From Treponema sp. Marseille-Q3903 (lineage in GTDB: Bacteria > Spirochaetota > Spirochaetia > Treponematales > Treponemataceae), in assembly GCF_014334335.1 (NCBI RefSeq), contig NZ_JACSEU010000001.1:2140459-2204458 (forward strand): a stretch of DNA of 64,000 nt, written 5' to 3'. Shown one piece after another: positions 51,255 through 60,500 of the stretch (positions are counted from its first letter, which is position 1; the number at the start of each line of letters is the position of its first letter). Under the pieces are notes generated by a model, which saw only the letters and a program-made list of their open reading frames with translations, was not told the DNA's origin and ran no database searches. Made by a program: the position numbers and the translations under genes.

Positions 51255-51964
51255 GTGACAGATTTATTTTTCTATGCCCAGAACGGTTACAGATATTATA
51301 ATTTCAAATAAGCTGATTCCTGTCAATCTTTTATGACCATCAGATATGTTCTTTTCAATTCTGTTCCAGAAACTGCACCGGTGACAATCTGCCGAGAGAT
51401 TGCTTTGTTCTTTCATTGTTATAATATTCAATGAACGGAGCAATCTCAGCCATAACATCATCAATGGAAATCTGACTGCTTTTGAACTTTGATTTCCCGA
51501 ACTTGTTGTAAGGGCATTCAGTCTTTATTACTCCGTTTTCACTTACCATGGCTGTATGAAAGACCGCTCTTTCTGGATTTATTTGAGCTGCGGAAAGATC
51601 CAATGTTTTTGCACAGCTCCTCGCCAAGATGTCCGGAAATTTCCGACGCTACGACTTCTCCGTCGAACAAGTCCTCAGTCAGGCTCAGGTACTTAACACA
51701 TGCCTTGCCGTAAAGATATGTAATGTCCGAGACTTACTTTCCGTTGCTTGCTAAGGCGAAAAAATTGCGTCTCAGAATGTTTTCTGGGACTTTCTCCATT
51801 CGGCTAATATACCATGATAATTCCAGGCTGTCTGCATTCTTCATGAACTCAGGTTTCATCGGAAAGCTTTATTGCCTGTTGTCTAAACTCTTTGTCGTAC
51901 TTCATCTTATACCCCCGCTTTATTTTCGGGTATTTTCAGACTGTACTTTTATGATAACCGTTCA
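51255..51964 (-). mobile_element. IS3-family remnants (possibly two elements)
   Basis: The right end (51903-51964) carries the start of an orfA (MKYDKEFRQQAIKLSDE) and the same terminal sequence, GGGTATTTTCAGACTGTACT, as the complete IS at 30674-31945, ending ...TTCA at 51964. Next to it lies an orfB C-terminal piece in broken frames (KYLSLTEDLFDGEVVASEISGHLGEEL; 51355-51627: IAPFIEYYNNERTKQSLGRLSPVQFLEQ). The orfB piece is not from the same element type, as the intact OrfB ends differently, so this is a composite or nested wreck. Confidence 0.75.
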
Positions 51965-52029
51965 AAGTCAAATACCCCACCCTCTTTCTCCACTTCAAAA
52001 AATATTTTATATTAACTTTGAGGAAAATC

Positions 52030-52335
52030 ATGGTAAAACACATTATCTTATGGACATTAAAATCTGACTTGTCTGACAAAGAAAAAGAAAACGTAAAAAA
52101 AGACATTAAAGACGGACTTGAAAGTTTGAAAGGAAAAATACCGGGGCTTGTTGATATTAAAGTAACCACGATCGGGCGCCTGTCATCATCTACCGCCGAT
52201 TTTATGCTCGACTCCACTTTTGAAAATGAAGAAGCTTTGAGATTTTATTCAAAACACCCGGCTCATGTAGCTGTGGCAGATTCCAAAGTACGCCCTTTCA
52301 CATCTGCACGTAGCTGCCTTGATTTTGAAATTTAA
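52030..52335 (+). CDS. Dabb-domain protein (stress-responsive alpha/beta barrel)
   Basis: The 101-residue protein begins VKHIILWTLKSDLSDKEKENVKKDIKDGLESLKGKIPGLVDIKV and ends YSKHPAHVAVADSKVRPFTSARSCLDFEI, the full length of a Dabb ferredoxin-like domain with the conserved His residues. Bacterial members are small dimers of mostly unknown role. ATG 52030 has GAGGA upstream. It is flanked by IS debris on the left. Confidence 0.88.
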   Translation: MVKHIILWTLKSDLSDKEKENVKKDIKDGLESLKGKIPGLVDIKVTTIGRLSSSTADFMLDSTFENEEALRFYSKHPAHVAVADSKVRPFTSARSCLDFEI

Positions 52336-52560
52336 CCACCAATGCTTTTTACTTGGCTAAAAGTAGTTTTTTTTAATTCGGGTGGCTTTTTGCTCATCTA
52401 GCGAGTTTTGCGAAGTAAAACTCGGAGGCGACACAAAACCAGTAACACGATTATGGAAACGCAGAAGTGTCGCCCTCCCTGCCACATTTTAAAACTCAAA
52501 ACGGAACCTACCGACTTTATTCATAACCTTCTGTAAATTTTTTATGATTTTTTCAAGACA
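52336..52560. other. Intergenic stretch with two hairpins
   Basis: GAGTTTT/AAAACTC (52403-52423) and GGCGACAC/GTGTCGCC (52427-52434 with 52467-52474). No T-run follows either, so they are not clear terminators. No gene seen. Confidence 0.45.
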
Positions 52561-53265
52561 TCAAATCTTTTTATACATCATCGATGGGCGGCCGCCTGTT
52601 TCGTAATTTATATCTTCTTCTATTTTTCCTGTCTGCACAAGATAATTCATGTAATGTCTTACAGTCACTATTGAAACTCCGGTTTTCTCCGCAACGCTAT
52701 CACCTGTTGTCCAATTTGTGTTTTCCTTAAAATAATCTAATATCATTTCAAGTGTGTGTTTTTGTATCCCTTTTGGAAGATTTGATGCCCCACCCGCTCC
52801 TGCATTTACCGGCACGGCTTCCCCATGCTTACCGCCGCTCGAAATAATGCTGTCGACAAAATCCTGGTCCAGGACATCGTTTTCTTTCAGTGCAGAAACT
52901 TTTGATGCAAATTTTTGGAGCGCGATCTGAAATCGCTCAAAAGCGAACGGCTTTATCAGATAATCTATTACGCCCAGATGCATTGTCTCTTCAAGAGTTG
53001 CCGTATCGTTAGCCGCTGTAACCATAATCACTTCGGAATTTATTTTTTTTTCGCGTATCTTTTTTAGAGTTTCAATTCCGTCCATGTACGGCATAAAGAC
53101 ATCAAGCACTATGAGATCTGCTTTATTTTCTGCCAGAAAATCGAGAGCTTCCTGACCGTTGCGACAAGAGCCTGCAATTGAAAATTGTTTATTTTTGAGT
53201 ACATACTGTTCGTTTATCATTGCGACCATCGGGTCATCTTCAACTATAAGAACTGAAAAACTCAT
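52561..53265 (-). CDS. CitB/DcuR-type response regulator
   Basis: The 234-residue protein has a receiver domain (VLIVEDDPMVAMINEQYV; phosphorylated Asp in LIVLDVFMPYMDGIE; IDYLIKPF) and a C-terminal winged helix (TTGDSVAEKTGVSIVTVRHYMNYLVQTGKI) with the CitB-family ending GGRPSMMYK. Its ATG (53265) overlaps the kinase stop (ATGA), so both are made together. Family members control uptake and use of citrate, C4-dicarboxylates or malate. Confidence 0.92.
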   Translation of the reverse strand: MSFSVLIVEDDPMVAMINEQYVLKNKQFSIAGSCRNGQEALDFLAENKADLIVLDVFMPYMDGIETLKKIREKKINSEVIMVTAANDTATLEETMHLGVIDYLIKPFAFERFQIALQKFASKVSALKENDVLDQDFVDSIISSGGKHGEAVPVNAGAGGASNLPKGIQKHTLEMILDYFKENTNWTTGDSVAEKTGVSIVTVRHYMNYLVQTGKIEEDINYETGGRPSMMYKKI

Positions 53266-54572
53266 TGTGATTTCCAATTTACCATAAAACAGGTGCCTTT
53301 TCCAGATTGCGTCTCAAAAGAAATTGTACCGCCGAGGCTTTCAATCAGCTGCTTTGTATGATATAGCCCAACTCCACGACCGCTTCCTTTTGTTGAAAAT
53401 CCGTTTTCAAATATTTTATCTTGTATTTCAGCTTTTATGCCGCCGCCTGTATCTTGAACAGTCAGAAGAAGCTCGCCCGGTTTTGTAAAAACTCCAAAAG
53501 AAAGTTCGTTTTGCTCTACGCTTTGTCCGTTTTTCAGAGAATGCATATTCATTGCGTCAAGTGCGTTTTCAATCAAATTTCCAGTTATTGTGACAAGCGC
53601 TTCTGAAGGGACACCCACATCTGAAGACTTAAAATAGCTTCCTTGCTGTAAAAAAAACTTTACATTGCATTCGGAAGCACGCGCTATTTTTCCAATCAGA
53701 AGAGCTGCAAACGACGGATTATCGATCGCTTTCATAACTGTGCTGACAGTTTCTCTTTGGATGATAGAAATATTTTCAATATATGAAACAGCCTTGTCGT
53801 ATTCTCCAATCTGCACCAACCCTAAAATCACGTGAAGTTTATTTATAAAATCGTGATTATTAGCTCGCATCGAATCGACTAGAAATTTTGTGCCTTCAAA
53901 ATCTTCCGTAAATTCGAGAAACTCTTTTTTTATCTTGCGCGATAAAGTTTTTGATATTACAACTTCAAAGAAAATTGCTAAAAGCGTCACGACAATAAAA
54001 AGTCCGACTGTCCTCATTATTCCGGTCATGATTGAAGTGCGGAGGCAGATTGTCATGATAAATCCGATGTAAGCGCCATCTGAGTTATAGATTGCAGAAT
54101 ATGTTCTCCGCTGGGAGCCTGAAGGTCCTGTATCGTTTTCGGTGTAGTAACCTTTTTTGTGAACTGCAAAATCAGGAATAGTACCATCATACTGTGTGTT
54201 TATCAGCGAATGATTTGTGTGATAAATGCGGTTGTTGTTTTTATCTACTATGGAAACTATGTCGACATCATCAAGCTCTTCTACAATGTTGTCCATATAC
54301 CTGCACAAGTCTTCTCTGTCGTAATACCGCGTAAAATCATAGAGCCTTGTGATCAAAGCTGATGTATTTTGCAAATTTTCATTAAACGCTTTGCTGCTTG
54401 AGTTGATGTTTATAAAAACTCCGCCGACAGCCATAAAAATCGTAGTCATGATGATGATGACAAGCTGAACGAGCTGAATATACTGACTTATCGAAGTCAG
54501 CCGCCCTTTTGCATTACTTTTTCTGATTTTTTTAGTTTTATTTTGCTCATTTATAGAAGATTTAGTTTTCAT
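53262..54572 (-). CDS. CitA/DcuS-type sensor histidine kinase
   Basis: This kinase of about 436 residues has two membrane helices (LVIIIMTTIFMAVGGVFI and GLFIVVTLLAIFFEVVI) around an extracytoplasmic sensor domain of about 120 residues, shorter than a typical PAS domain. The phospho-acceptor region is RANNHDFINKLHVILGLVQIGEYDKAVSYI, and the ATPase domain shows GNLIENALDAM, VQDTGGGI and GRGVGLYHTKQLIESLGG. ATG 54572 is preferred to 54608; a TATATT box (54584-54579) ends six bases before it. It pairs with the CitB-type regulator. The ligand cannot be predicted. Confidence 0.9.
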   Translation of the reverse strand: MKTKSSINEQNKTKKIRKSNAKGRLTSISQYIQLVQLVIIIMTTIFMAVGGVFININSSSKAFNENLQNTSALITRLYDFTRYYDREDLCRYMDNIVEELDDVDIVSIVDKNNNRIYHTNHSLINTQYDGTIPDFAVHKKGYYTENDTGPSGSQRRTYSAIYNSDGAYIGFIMTICLRTSIMTGIMRTVGLFIVVTLLAIFFEVVISKTLSRKIKKEFLEFTEDFEGTKFLVDSMRANNHDFINKLHVILGLVQIGEYDKAVSYIENISIIQRETVSTVMKAIDNPSFAALLIGKIARASECNVKFFLQQGSYFKSSDVGVPSEALVTITGNLIENALDAMNMHSLKNGQSVEQNELSFGVFTKPGELLLTVQDTGGGIKAEIQDKIFENGFSTKGSGRGVGLYHTKQLIESLGGTISFETQSGKGTCFMVNWKSQ

Positions 54573-54768
54573 AATGTAAATATACAGCATATAAAAAAAT
54601 AAAAACACACTTTAGAAAGTAAAAAAAGTCGGCAACTTTAAAAAGAATTTTTTAATCTTTCTAAAAATTGTTTATTTTCTGCATTGCGTTATTATAGTTA
54701 CAGAAACAACGAAGAAGACAAAAAGATTGCTTAAAGCAAAATGAAAGTTTTCTTAGGAGATTAGAATC

Positions 54769-55719
54769 ATGAATTATGCACATTTATTTGAAGCAGCAAT
54801 GCTTATTTGTTTTGGTTTTTCATGGCCTTTGAATGTAATAAAGGCTTACAAGGCTCGCACTGCAAAAGGAACAAGCCTTGCATTTATCATCCTGATTATT
54901 ACAGGATATATCGCAGGTATTTCTGCAAAGATAATCAACAATCAACTTAATTATGTGCTGGCTGTTTACTTTTTGAATCTCGCAATAGTGATGGTAAACG
55001 TATTCGTGTTTATAAGAAATGTCCGACTCGACAACCAGAAATCAGCTATAGTAACTAAGCAGAAAATCAGAGAACTTCAGAAAAAATATAAAAATGTAGA
55101 CTATACTTTTTCATCGGAGGAAAATATGAACTTTAAAGAATTAAACAAAATTGCTGAAAAGAATTCAGTGATTCTTCTTGGTAGCTCAATGGCTAAAGAC
55201 ATTCCTGTTACCGAATTGGTTGATTCATTTGGTTTTGACTTTAAGCTCTACAACAGAAGTGAAGAAAATCTCTCTGTAAAAAATGCAAAAGAGTTCTTTG
55301 AAGCTAATATCAGCCCTCTTGAGCCTGAAGCTGTTATAATCCACATCGGTGAAAAAGACTTAAAACTCTTTGGAACAAGTGCCTCTGATTTCGACAATTA
55401 CTACATGGAACTCCTCAACTCTGTTACATCAAATCAGTCACGTCGTGTAGCGCTTGTCTCTGTGAACAACAAAACAGGAGATGCAAAAATCTCAGAAATG
55501 AACAAGCATATCAAAGCGCTCGCAGATTCGTTCCATGCCGATTTTATCAACCTCGATAACGCAAAACTCTGGAATCCTAAAGCAACAAAAGCAGCTGTTG
55601 ACTTTGCAGCAAGCATGGGATTGAGGACAAAGAAACCTCTCAAGAATATCGCAGAGATATTATACAGTTACGCTTGCCTTGAAATGCAAGAAGATATTGC
55701 CCACAACGAAGCTGTATAA
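54769..55719 (+). CDS. SemiSWEET/PQ-loop-like membrane domain fused to an SGNH-like domain
   Basis: Residues 1 to about 85 hold three membrane helices in the SemiSWEET layout (AMLICFGFSWPLNVIKAYKARTAKGTSLAFIILIITGYI and LAVYFLNLAIVMVNVFVFI). Residues about 130-300 look like an SGNH/GDSL fold: VILLGSSMAKDI (Ser block), AVIIHIGEKDLKLFG (block III, GEKD for GxND) and an ending helix. Canonical SemiSWEETs are about 90 residues and stand alone. The catalytic Asp-His block of GDSL enzymes is not evident, so activity is uncertain. Ribosome site TAGGAG. It is divergent from the CitA/CitB pair. Confidence 0.72.
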   Translation: MNYAHLFEAAMLICFGFSWPLNVIKAYKARTAKGTSLAFIILIITGYIAGISAKIINNQLNYVLAVYFLNLAIVMVNVFVFIRNVRLDNQKSAIVTKQKIRELQKKYKNVDYTFSSEENMNFKELNKIAEKNSVILLGSSMAKDIPVTELVDSFGFDFKLYNRSEENLSVKNAKEFFEANISPLEPEAVIIHIGEKDLKLFGTSASDFDNYYMELLNSVTSNQSRRVALVSVNNKTGDAKISEMNKHIKALADSFHADFINLDNAKLWNPKATKAAVDFAASMGLRTKKPLKNIAEILYSYACLEMQEDIAHNEAV

Positions 55720-55762
55720 ACAACGGGAAAATGACAGTAAATAAGTCATTCATCATATAGTT

Positions 55763-55814
55763 ACCCTGGTATTTTACAAAACACACCTTGTAAAATATCA
55801 GGGTTTCCTTTTTA
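55763..55814 (+). terminator. Terminator after SemiSWEET-SGNH gene
   Basis: ACCCTG-g-TATTTTACAA (55763-55779) pairs with TTGTAAAATA-t-CAGGGT (55788-55804), followed by TTCCTTTTT. Confidence 0.8.
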
Positions 55815-55845
55815 AAGAAAAATTTCAAAGATTTTCAAGTAATAT

Positions 55846-55874
55846 TTGATTTTATTACAAGAATATAATATAAT
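55846..55874 (+). promoter_or_regulatory. Promoter of the receiver/winged-helix regulator
   Basis: TTGATT (55846-55851), 17-bp spacer, TATAAT (55869-55874). The expected transcription start coincides with ATG 55881. Confidence 0.6.
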
Positions 55875-55880
55875 ATAATT

Positions 55881-56681
55881 ATGAATGTTATCGCCGTTGA
55901 TGACGAGCAGCTTTCATTGTCGTGTCTGGAATTGATTTTAGAGCAGATAGATGATATCACCAGTATAAAATCATTTACAGAATCGGCAGATGCCTTAGAA
56001 TGGTGTCACAATAATTGCCCTGACGTAGCGTTTCTTGATATTGTAATGGAGAGTGATAGACGAGGAATACAACTAGGGGAAGAAATACAACAGATTTGTC
56101 CTACCTGCTACATAATTTTTGTAACTGCATACGAGAAATTTGCACTTGATGCAATCCGCCTTAACGCTTCGGGATTTATTGTAAAGCCTGCAACTAAGGA
56201 AGCTGTTCAAAAAGAAATTGATTATTTGAAGAAATTCATTAGTTTCTCAAGGAAAGCTGAAAAGCCTTTTGTCCAGTGCTTTGGAAATTTTGACTGTTTT
56301 TTCAAAGGAACGCCTCTTAAGTTCAAAAACACAAAGACAAAAGAACTCCTTGCATATCTTGTTTATCGAAAAGGTTCTTCATGTTCTGTACATGAGCTTT
56401 CGGAAATTCTGTTTGAAGACATTCGCAACCACAAAAATAAACAAAGCCGATTGCGCACATTGCTCGCAGATTTATCTAAAGTTTTGTCAGAAAACGGCAT
56501 TTTGAATATCATCTACAAAACGCGAGGATTTGTTTCAATCATTCCTGAAAATGTTATCTGTGATTATTACGACTATCTCAAAAAAGGGGAAGATTCTGAA
56601 TACAAATTCCAAGAAGAATTCATGGCTCAGTACAGTTGGGGAGAAGACGTAAACGGGCTTTTGAGTACGAGTCTCCAGTGA
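55881..56681 (+). CDS. Response regulator with OmpR-like winged helix
   Basis: The 266-residue protein has a receiver domain (MNVIAVDDEQLSLSCLELIL; Asp in VAFLDIVM; GFIVKPATKE) and a C-terminal winged helix (KTKELLAYLVYRKGSSCSVHELSEILFED, then RLRTLLADLSKVL and YKTRGFVSII). This resembles regulators of the SARP/BTAD or OmpR class found in Firmicutes and spirochaetes. No kinase is adjacent. The Hpt gene downstream may be its phosphodonor (inference). The start has no Shine-Dalgarno; the mRNA appears leaderless. Confidence 0.87.
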   Translation: MNVIAVDDEQLSLSCLELILEQIDDITSIKSFTESADALEWCHNNCPDVAFLDIVMESDRRGIQLGEEIQQICPTCYIIFVTAYEKFALDAIRLNASGFIVKPATKEAVQKEIDYLKKFISFSRKAEKPFVQCFGNFDCFFKGTPLKFKNTKTKELLAYLVYRKGSSCSVHELSEILFEDIRNHKNKQSRLRTLLADLSKVLSENGILNIIYKTRGFVSIIPENVICDYYDYLKKGEDSEYKFQEEFMAQYSWGEDVNGLLSTSLQ

Positions 56682-56807
56682 AACAAGGATTTTTTTGGAT
56701 AATCTTAAAAAAAAAGGTAAAAAATTCTCATTTTTTTTTCTTTTTTATGCACTTTTTCTGCACTCATTATCATAGAATCTTAGCAGCGTACAGAAGGGAT
56801 GAGCTTA

Positions 56808-57167
56808 ATGACAATTGATGAAGTATACAAAAGTATTCTTGCAGATTATGACGAAGTACTTCACAGACTCAAAAAGCCCGAAAGGATTTTGAGATTCATA
56901 AAAGCATTTCCTGAAGAAAAAACGATGGAAAAGCTAGAAAAGGCGATTGAAGCTCACGATTGTGAAGAAGCATTTCTTGCTGTCCATAACATGAAAGGGA
57001 TTTCCCTGAACCTCGGTTTTTCTAATCTGTCAAAATATTGTGAAGCGCTCACAGAAGAACTTAGGGACAAAGATGAACTTCCTAAAAAAGAAGTTCTTGA
57101 ACCTTTAATCGATGCTCTAAAAAAGGAGTATGAAAAAGCAGTCGAAATAATAAAAAAACTAGACTGA
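56808..57167 (+). CDS. Free-standing histidine phosphotransfer (Hpt) protein
   Basis: This helical protein of about 119 residues has the phosphorylatable His in FLAVHNMKGISLNLGFSNLSKYCEAL, the Hpt signature (HxxKG). It should relay phosphate between a hybrid kinase elsewhere and a receiver. ATG 56808 has AGAAGGG about 10 bases upstream and is preferred to ATG 56799. It follows the response regulator by 126 nt on the same strand. Confidence 0.88.
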   Translation: MTIDEVYKSILADYDEVLHRLKKPERILRFIKAFPEEKTMEKLEKAIEAHDCEEAFLAVHNMKGISLNLGFSNLSKYCEALTEELRDKDELPKKEVLEPLIDALKKEYEKAVEIIKKLD

Positions 57168-57251
57168 AAGTCTTCAAAATTTAAAAACAAGTTAAAACAG
57201 ATAAATAAATAAAATATTCAAATCGATATTTTTTTATAACACTCTCCACCT

Positions 57252-57291
57252 GTCGCAACCGAAATTCTCCTCACGGTTGCGACTTTTTTTT
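57252..57291 (+). terminator. Strong terminator after Hpt gene
   Basis: Perfect 10-bp stem GTCGCAACCG (57252-57261) with CGGTTGCGAC (57274-57283), 12-nt loop and eight T. Confidence 0.92.
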
Positions 57292-57333
57292 GGTACCTTT
57301 TTTTATCTACCTTTTTTTTGAATTCAAAAAAAA

Positions 57334-57430
57334 GGATCAGATAATCCTAAGCACAGCTCTGATCGCATACCGTTGCTGGATTCCTCCTCTGGCGGGGTTT
57401 TGCGATAGACACTTGAAAGGCATCTGATCC
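57334..57430 (-). ncRNA. ffs: Signal recognition particle RNA (4.5S-like)
   Basis: The minus-strand transcript of about 97 nt closes with GGATCAGAT/ATCTGATCC, has an inner ATCGCA/TGCGAT helix, and at its tip the Ffh-binding domain: CCAGA-GGA-GGAA-TCC-AGCAACGG, i.e. the GGAA tetraloop with the symmetric and asymmetric loops (E. coli CAGGTCCGGAAGGAAGCAG). It ends in eight T (57333-57326). It is the RNA scaffold for Ffh in co-translational membrane targeting. Confidence 0.88.
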
Positions 57431-57439
57431 AATAGTTAA

Positions 57440-57468
57440 AAAGTACAATATAAATCGAATCAAGTCAA
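57440..57468 (-). promoter_or_regulatory. Promoter of the SRP RNA gene
   Basis: On the minus strand TTGACT (57468-57463), 17-bp spacer, TACTTT (57445-57440), about 9 nt before the RNA 5' end. Confidence 0.55.
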
Positions 57469-57554
57469 GTTGAAGCTTTCTGCCGACATAAAATGCAAGA
57501 CATTCGTACAACAAACATAGAATTATCACACTATCTTCTTTTTTAGTTTGATTT

Positions 57555-57560
57555 TATAAT
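57555..57560 (+). promoter_or_regulatory. -10 box of the GH2 gene
   Basis: Perfect TATAAT ending seven bases before ATG 57568, without a convincing -35 or ribosome site. It implies a leaderless transcript. Confidence 0.45.
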
Positions 57561-57567
57561 TAAAAGT

Positions 57568-60500
57568 ATGACAACATTATTTAACGATGACTGGAGTTTT
57601 TGTGAAATTCCAATCGATGAAAAATCGATGTACGATAATGAAAAACCCGTTCTTCTCTGTCCCGACAGTTTTTTTGCTCATGCAGATTCGCTAAATTACG
57701 TTCCTGTAAGAGTTCCGCATGACTGGCTTATCACCGATGCAAAAGCACTTTACAGAAACAGCGTCGGTTTTTATAAAAAAGTTTTTACACTTGACGAAAA
57801 ATCAGCTGGTAAAAGAACTGCAATTCGTTTTGAAGGCGTCTATATGAATTGCGTAGTCTGGATAAATGGTAAGAAAGCCGGCGAATGGAAATACGGCTAC
57901 TCGACTTTTGAATTCGATATTTCAAAATTAGTTCATTCCGGTGAAAACACAATTCAAGTTATCGCAGTCTATCAAAATTGCAACACGAGATGGTATTCAG
58001 GAGCAGGCATCTTCCGCGATGTAACTCTTATAACAAGCGATTTCACACATATCCCGACAGATGGGATTTATTTTTCTGCGCGCCCCGTAACTCCTTCAAA
58101 ATTAAATGAAAACTGGACTGTGGAAATTGAAACAGAGATATGCAGCAAAGGAGATTTTTCAGGGCTAACTGTAATCAATCAGCTCATCGACAGAGACAAA
58201 AACTTATTTGCACAAAGCAAAACAGACATCCTAAAAGCTATTCCGGAAGACGAATCACTTTACCGCAAAAAAAATATTCAGGCTTTGGACGGATACAATC
58301 TTGCCGTTGCGTGCGATTCACTAGTTGTAAAATCTCCTAATCTTTGGGATACGGAAAAACCTTATATTTACACTTTGAAAACTCAACTCGTAGATATAAA
58401 CGGCACAATAATAGAAGAATCAGCTCAAAACTGCGGATTCAAGTTTGCTGTTTTTGACAAAGATGACGGATTTTTCTTAAATGGTCGCCATCTAAAGATA
58501 AACGGCGCTTGCCATCATCATGACCACGGAGCTTTCGGGTCTGCATTCAATGTAGAAGCATTGCGCCGTCAGTTTGTAAAACTTCAGGAAATGGGGATAA
58601 ATTCTATACGTTGCTCTCACAATCCTCCCCCAAAAGCATGGATGAATCTCGCTGATGAGATGGGACTTTTGATTGACGACGAATGCTTTGACATGTGGGA
58701 AAAAACTAAAACACCGTTTGATTACGGAAATTATTTCAACGAGTGGCATGAAAAAGATACAATCAGCTGGGTTAGAAAAGACAGAAATCACCCATGCCTT
58801 ATAATGTGGAGCATTGGAAACGAAATATACGACACTCATGTTGGGAATGGCTTTGAAATCACAAAACGGCTTTCAAAAATTGTAGAGCATTTTGATCCGA
58901 AGAAAAACGGACTGATTACAATCGCTTCAAACTACATGATGACTGACGGTGCTCAAAATTGCGCCAAGGAAATCGACGTTGTCGGTTATAATTATCTTGA
59001 GCGGCTCTACGACGAACACCACAAAAAGTACGGTTGGAAAATCTATGGCTCGGAGACATCCTCAACAGTTCAAAGTCGAGGAATCTATCATTTTCCTCAA
59101 AATCTGACCCTTGTCACATACGATGATTTACAGTGTTCCTCTCTTGGAAACTGCACGACGACTTGGGGCGCTCGCAGCACAGAAGCTGTAATCACAGGAG
59201 ACCGTGACAAAAAATTCAGTGCAGGGCAATATCTGTGGACAGGTTGGGATTATATTGGCGAGCCGACTCCTTATCACACAAAAAACTCATATTTCGGTCA
59301 GATTGACACTGCCGGCTTTCCGAAAGACTCGTTTTTCCTCTACAAATCTGCGTGGACAAGCGTAGAAAAAGCGCCATTCGTCCACCTTCTTCCTTATTGG
59401 GATTGGAATATCGGTCAAAAAATCACGGTCAGAGCGTACACAAATGCTTCATCGATTGAATTGTTTGTAAATGGAAAATCTCGCGGCTTGACAAAAATCG
59501 ACCATAAATCAGGACTTAAACCTTTCGGTCAATGGGACGTCATCTACGAAAAAGGCGAAATAAAAGCTGTCGGATACGATGAAAATGGCAAAGTTATTGC
59601 CGAAGACTTAAAACGCTCGTTCGGAGATCCTGCAAAAATCATCATTCAGCCGGAAAAAAATTATGATGAAAATGGAAAGCTGTTTTTTGTTGATTTGATG
59701 GCAGCCGACAAAGACGGAATTCTTGTTGAAAATGCGCGAAATTACATCACCTTAAACGTCACCGGAGATGCGGAACTTGTCGGGATGGATAACGGAGATT
59801 CTACCGATTACGACCAATATGTTCCCGAAAACGGCAACTCTCACAGCCGTAAATTGTTTGGAAACAGACTTGTCGCAATAATAAGAAAAAAAGGCTCTTC
59901 AACACTTGCAGGCTCTTTTATAATCACAGCTGCAAGCAAAGAGCTTCCTACAGTTTCTTTAAAATGGGACGGTCACAAATGGCTTGAAGTACCACCTTAT
60001 TACGCAATTCGCCCCGAAAAAGATTTTATTCCTGTTCGTAAAATCGAAATTGAAACAACGTGCTGCACAGAGCTTACAAATAAAAACAGGGAAATCAGCG
60101 TATCTGCACGTGTGCTTCCTGAAAATGCCTCTATAGAAGAAATCAAATGGATGCCGGTTTTAAAAGAATGCGTAAAAAGCGATTATGTTGAGATAGTTGA
60201 GCAAAAAAATAGCGCGCAAAATGATGTGCGAAAAATCAGAGCAGTTGCAGATGGAGAATGCATTTTGAGATGCACTTCAGACAATGGCAAAGACCATGTT
60301 GAAGTGATAAGCGATTTGAACATCACAGTGAGCGGAGTCGGAAACCCGATGTTGAATCCGTATAAATTGATTGAAGCGTGCAGGATGAGCAGATGGAATG
60401 AAGAGAGAAGCCAACCGCCTGTCAGCCTTGAAAGCGGAATAAGCAATCGAGGAATCGGTGAAACATGGATCAGTTTTGACAAAGTTGATTTTGGAAAAGA

